From: Nostoc sp. C052
Lineage (GTDB): Bacteria; Cyanobacteriota; Cyanobacteriia; Cyanobacteriales; Nostocaceae
Direction: 5' to 3'
Length of the DNA stretch: 64,000 bases
NCBI RefSeq assembly: GCF_013393905.1
Contig: NZ_CP040272.1
Span: 744,001 to 808,000 of the forward strand
In this document: piece by piece, positions 61,805 through 64,000 of the stretch
Layout of the letters: each line of letters starts with the position of its first letter
Numbering within the stretch: the first letter of the stretch is position 1
Position numbers and translations under genes: made by a program
The notes under the pieces: generated by a model
Database searches by the model: none
The model's input: the letters and a program-made list of their open reading frames with translations, nothing else
Told to the model about the DNA's origin: nothing

Positions 61805-62689
61805 TCAATAAACAGATCCAGCAATCATCCCAGCAAGTAAAATAAAACCAATCCACACATTTTGCCGAAACATCTGACCATAAACAGGATTAGGTAAGTC
61901 TTGCTGTATTAATCGTAGAGACTGCCAAATCCAAGCAATAGTAGCAACAGCAAGGCTAATCCAGAAGGCTAAGTGCAGATGTATGACTACGCCTAACCAA
62001 GCCAACAATAAGATTGTGCCAGCAAAGAAAATTCCAATGGCGAGAGGGGCAGAATTCCCAAAAAATAGGGCGCTAGAATTAACACCAATGCGGCGATCGT
62101 CTTCCTTGTCGCTCATAGCATAAACAGTATCAAATCCTAATGTCCACAGAACAGTTGCACCCCAAAGTAACCAAGTTGGTTGAGAGATGGTTTGTGTGAC
62201 TGCACTCCAGCTAATCAATACCCCAAAGCCCCAAGCGATGGAAAGTACCAGTTGTGGTACAGGAAATACCCGCTTTGCGCCTGGATAAAGCAGAATTATA
62301 GGCACTGCTGCCACACATAACCAGAAACTCAGGGGGTTAAGATAAAACGCCAGGACTGCCGCACATGCTAGCGATACGATCGCAACTACAATCCCAACTT
62401 TCACAGATAAAGCACGAGAAGCGAGGGGGCGATCGCGTGTTCTCTCCACTTCTGGATCAATATCCCGATCCCACAAATCATTGACAACACACCCCGCCGC
62501 ACTTGTAGCCAAAGTACCCAATATAATTACACCAACCAGAGGTAAGGGCGGTTTCCCGGAAGCTGCCAAAAACACAGCCCAAAGGGCAGGAATCATTAAA
62601 ATTAACCGTCCTTCTGGTTTATGCCAGCGCAAAAGCCGGATAATTGTAAGCCAAGTTGGTGACTGGGGGCGTTCTGGCGTCGTTAACAT
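61805..62689 (-). CDS. 4-hydroxybenzoate polyprenyl (solanesyl) transferase
   Basis: The product has 294 residues of the UbiA family, eight or nine membrane helices. First Asp-rich motif NDLWDRDIDPEVERTRDRPL and second DKEDDRRIGVNSSAL bind the polyprenyl diphosphate through Mg. KPEGRLILMIPALWAVFLA at the front is typical. In cyanobacteria this enzyme attaches the solanesyl chain to 4-hydroxybenzoate for plastoquinone. Divergent from the ppx gene. Confidence 0.94.
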   Translation of the reverse strand: MLTTPERPQSPTWLTIIRLLRWHKPEGRLILMIPALWAVFLAASGKPPLPLVGVIILGTLATSAAGCVVNDLWDRDIDPEVERTRDRPLASRALSVKVGIVVAIVSLACAAVLAFYLNPLSFWLCVAAVPIILLYPGAKRVFPVPQLVLSIAWGFGVLISWSAVTQTISQPTWLLWGATVLWTLGFDTVYAMSDKEDDRRIGVNSSALFFGNSAPLAIGIFFAGTILLLAWLGVVIHLHLAFWISLAVATIAWIWQSLRLIQQDLPNPVYGQMFRQNVWIGFILLAGMIAGSVY

Positions 62690-63097
62690 AGTAGTTGGGA
62701 GTGGGGAGTGGGAAGTGGGGAGTGGGGTATGGGAAGTGCGGAGTGGGCATTGTGTATTTATGATTGATTGCCTATATAAGAAAACTTTTCTCTAGTCCCT
62801 ACTCCTTACTCCTTAGTTCACACATCTTTACATCTATAGAATAACGTTATTTGTTATTTGTAAAAACATCAACCAAAGTGGCAACTTTAAATACCTTTAA
62901 ATAGTCACTAGGTTAGAAGCAGTAGGGTGAATATACTTAGCTCAGTTTTCCTTGAGCAAATTGAGTTTAGATTACTAAGTATTTTTTTGGATTTACTCAG
63001 TAATCAACTTGAACAAGTGTGTTGTAATAAATATCAGTGCCAGCTACCCCGACATACCATCGTTTGCCATCATTTCTTAAGAAAGAGAGAAAACTAG
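62690..63097. other. Intergenic region between prenyltransferase and ppx genes
   Basis: Starts with a G-rich tandem repeat (GGAGTGGGGAGTGGGAAGTG-type, 62699-62755), then plain AT-rich DNA that must hold both promoters. No gene seen. Confidence 0.5.
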
Positions 63098-64000
63098 ATG
63101 CTGAATTTAGTTTCGGCTAGCTGGGAGAGTGTTCCAACTCAACCATCTAAGCAACATCGGATTATTGCTGCCATTGACTTGGGAACGAATTCTCTACACA
63201 TGGTAGTAGTCAAGATTGACCCCACACTACCAGCTTTCAGCATTATTGCCAGAGAAAAAGAAACTGTCAGACTTGGCGATCGCGATCTCACTACTGGGGA
63301 ACTCAAACCGGAGATAATTAAAAAGGCGATCGCGGCTTGTGGACGTTTCCAAGAAGTTGCCAAAACTATCAACGCTGAAACTATCATCGCGGTGGCAACT
63401 AGTGCTGTGCGAGAAGCCCCCAATGGGAAAGATTTTTTGCACCAAATAGAAACAGAGTTAGGTTTAAGCGTTAACTTGATATCTGGTCAAGAAGAAGCGC
63501 GACGAATCTATCTTGGTGTACTATCGGGCATGGAATTTCACAACCAGCCTCATACCATTATTGACATTGGCGGTGGTTCCACAGAATTGATTTTGGGCGA
63601 TAGTCAACAACCGCGTACTCTCACCAGTACCAAAGTTGGTGCAGTGCGACTCACTGGCGAGTTAATTACCACTGACCCCATCAGTAACACCGAGTTTCAG
63701 TATCTCCAAGCTTATGCACGCGGAATGTTGGAACGTTCTGTAGAAGAATTGTTAGCAAACCTAGAATTTGGGGAATCTCCGCGTTTGGTGGGTACTGCGG
63801 GCACAATTGAAACCCTGGCAATAATTCATGCACGAGAAAAGTCGGGTGTTATTCCTTCTACTCTCAATGGCTACCAGTTTAGTCTTAAAGACTTGCAAGA
63901 GTTAGTAAATCGCTTGCGGAAACTGAGTAATTCTGAAAGGGCTGATATACCAGGGATGCCAGAGAAGCGCGCTGAAGTTATACTCGCGGGTGCAGTCATA
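63098..64000 (+). CDS. ppx: Exopolyphosphatase (Ppx/GppA), cut by window end
   Basis: The first 301 codons are present, with GAAAGAGAG before the ATG at 63098. Actin-like ATPase fold motifs of Ppx/GppA: IIAAIDLGTNSLHMVVVKID (phosphate 1), ETVRLGDRDL, AVATSAVREAPNG, LISGQEEARRIYLGV, TIIDIGGGSTELILGD (phosphate 2) and LVGTAGTIETLAI. It hydrolyses polyphosphate or converts pppGpp to ppGpp. The family is about 540 residues in cyanobacteria, so roughly 240 lie beyond the window. Confidence 0.95.
   Translation, partial: MLNLVSASWESVPTQPSKQHRIIAAIDLGTNSLHMVVVKIDPTLPAFSIIAREKETVRLGDRDLTTGELKPEIIKKAIAACGRFQEVAKTINAETIIAVATSAVREAPNGKDFLHQIETELGLSVNLISGQEEARRIYLGVLSGMEFHNQPHTIIDIGGGSTELILGDSQQPRTLTSTKVGAVRLTGELITTDPISNTEFQYLQAYARGMLERSVEELLANLEFGESPRLVGTAGTIETLAIIHAREKSGVIPSTLNGYQFSLKDLQELVNRLRKLSNSERADIPGMPEKRAEVILAGAVI

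Noticed and set aside
1..64000. tRNA and rRNA genes
   Set aside because: I searched by eye for T-loop strings such as GGTTCGAATCC and for rRNA motifs on both strands and saw none.

Overview
The window reads as chromosome of a filamentous, heterocyst-type cyanobacterium (Nostocales, Nostoc-like). Evidence: very many HIP1 octamers (GCGATCGC), AT-rich intergenic DNA with short tandem and palindromic repeats, an NtcA-type box, plastoquinone-pathway prenyltransferase, CofH, GUN4 proteins, and a large trifunctional Ser/Thr-kinase/ATPase/histidine-kinase of a type common in this group. No tRNA, rRNA or CRISPR array was recognised.

Left part (1-14 kb) is accessory DNA: an IS630 element nested in another IS630 transposase, a broken group II intron reverse transcriptase, a deleted IS630 relative, a DUF5674 gene pair, a run of six tiny minus-strand genes of unknown role (5.6-4.0 kb), an Rpn-type nuclease gene cut by a decayed IS4 element, three more small unknown genes, then a plasmid- or phage-like patch (XRE regulator with palindromic operators, a coiled-coil protein, a putative winged-helix replication-type protein).

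Middle (13.8-25.6 kb, all minus strand) is an ancestral three-gene operon: an intact formylglycine-generating-enzyme-fold (FGE) gene, then two AAA-like (STAND-type) ATPase genes. The second ATPase gene once encoded an 811-residue protein ending in a GUN4 domain; it has been hit by three insertion sequences (IS630, IS66, IS4), the first ATPase gene by one IS630. Removing each IS with one copy of its target duplication restores an exact multiple of three for the second gene. The FGE C-terminus carries a codon pattern expected of a diversity-generating retroelement (DGR) variable region. An IS5 transposase, an ISKra4-like transposase scrap and a textbook group II intron domain V/VI follow.

25.6-34 kb holds the 1809-residue sensor kinase, a DUF1648 membrane protein, and a two-partner-secretion adhesin truncated by an IS5 element.

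34-40.5 kb looks like a metal-handling island: FTR1 iron permease, ferritin-like protein, helix-hairpin-helix lipoprotein and two-domain multicopper oxidase (a Fet3/Ftr1-like set) divergent from a CbtB-type protein and a His-rich membrane protein, with palindromic candidate operators between them.

40.5-64 kb is mostly core genome: membrane glycosyltransferase-like protein, cofH, an OmpR-type two-component pair, a divergent PepSY/DUF347 pair whose promoters carry mirrored copies of a tandem operator, a GGDEF/EAL protein, a decayed hicBA module, aspS, a 51-residue protein resembling PirA next to an NtcA box, SAM hydrolase, a GUN4 protein, DUF2301 and YdcF-like genes, an SGNH hydrolase, dprA, a 4-hydroxybenzoate prenyltransferase, and ppx running off the right end.
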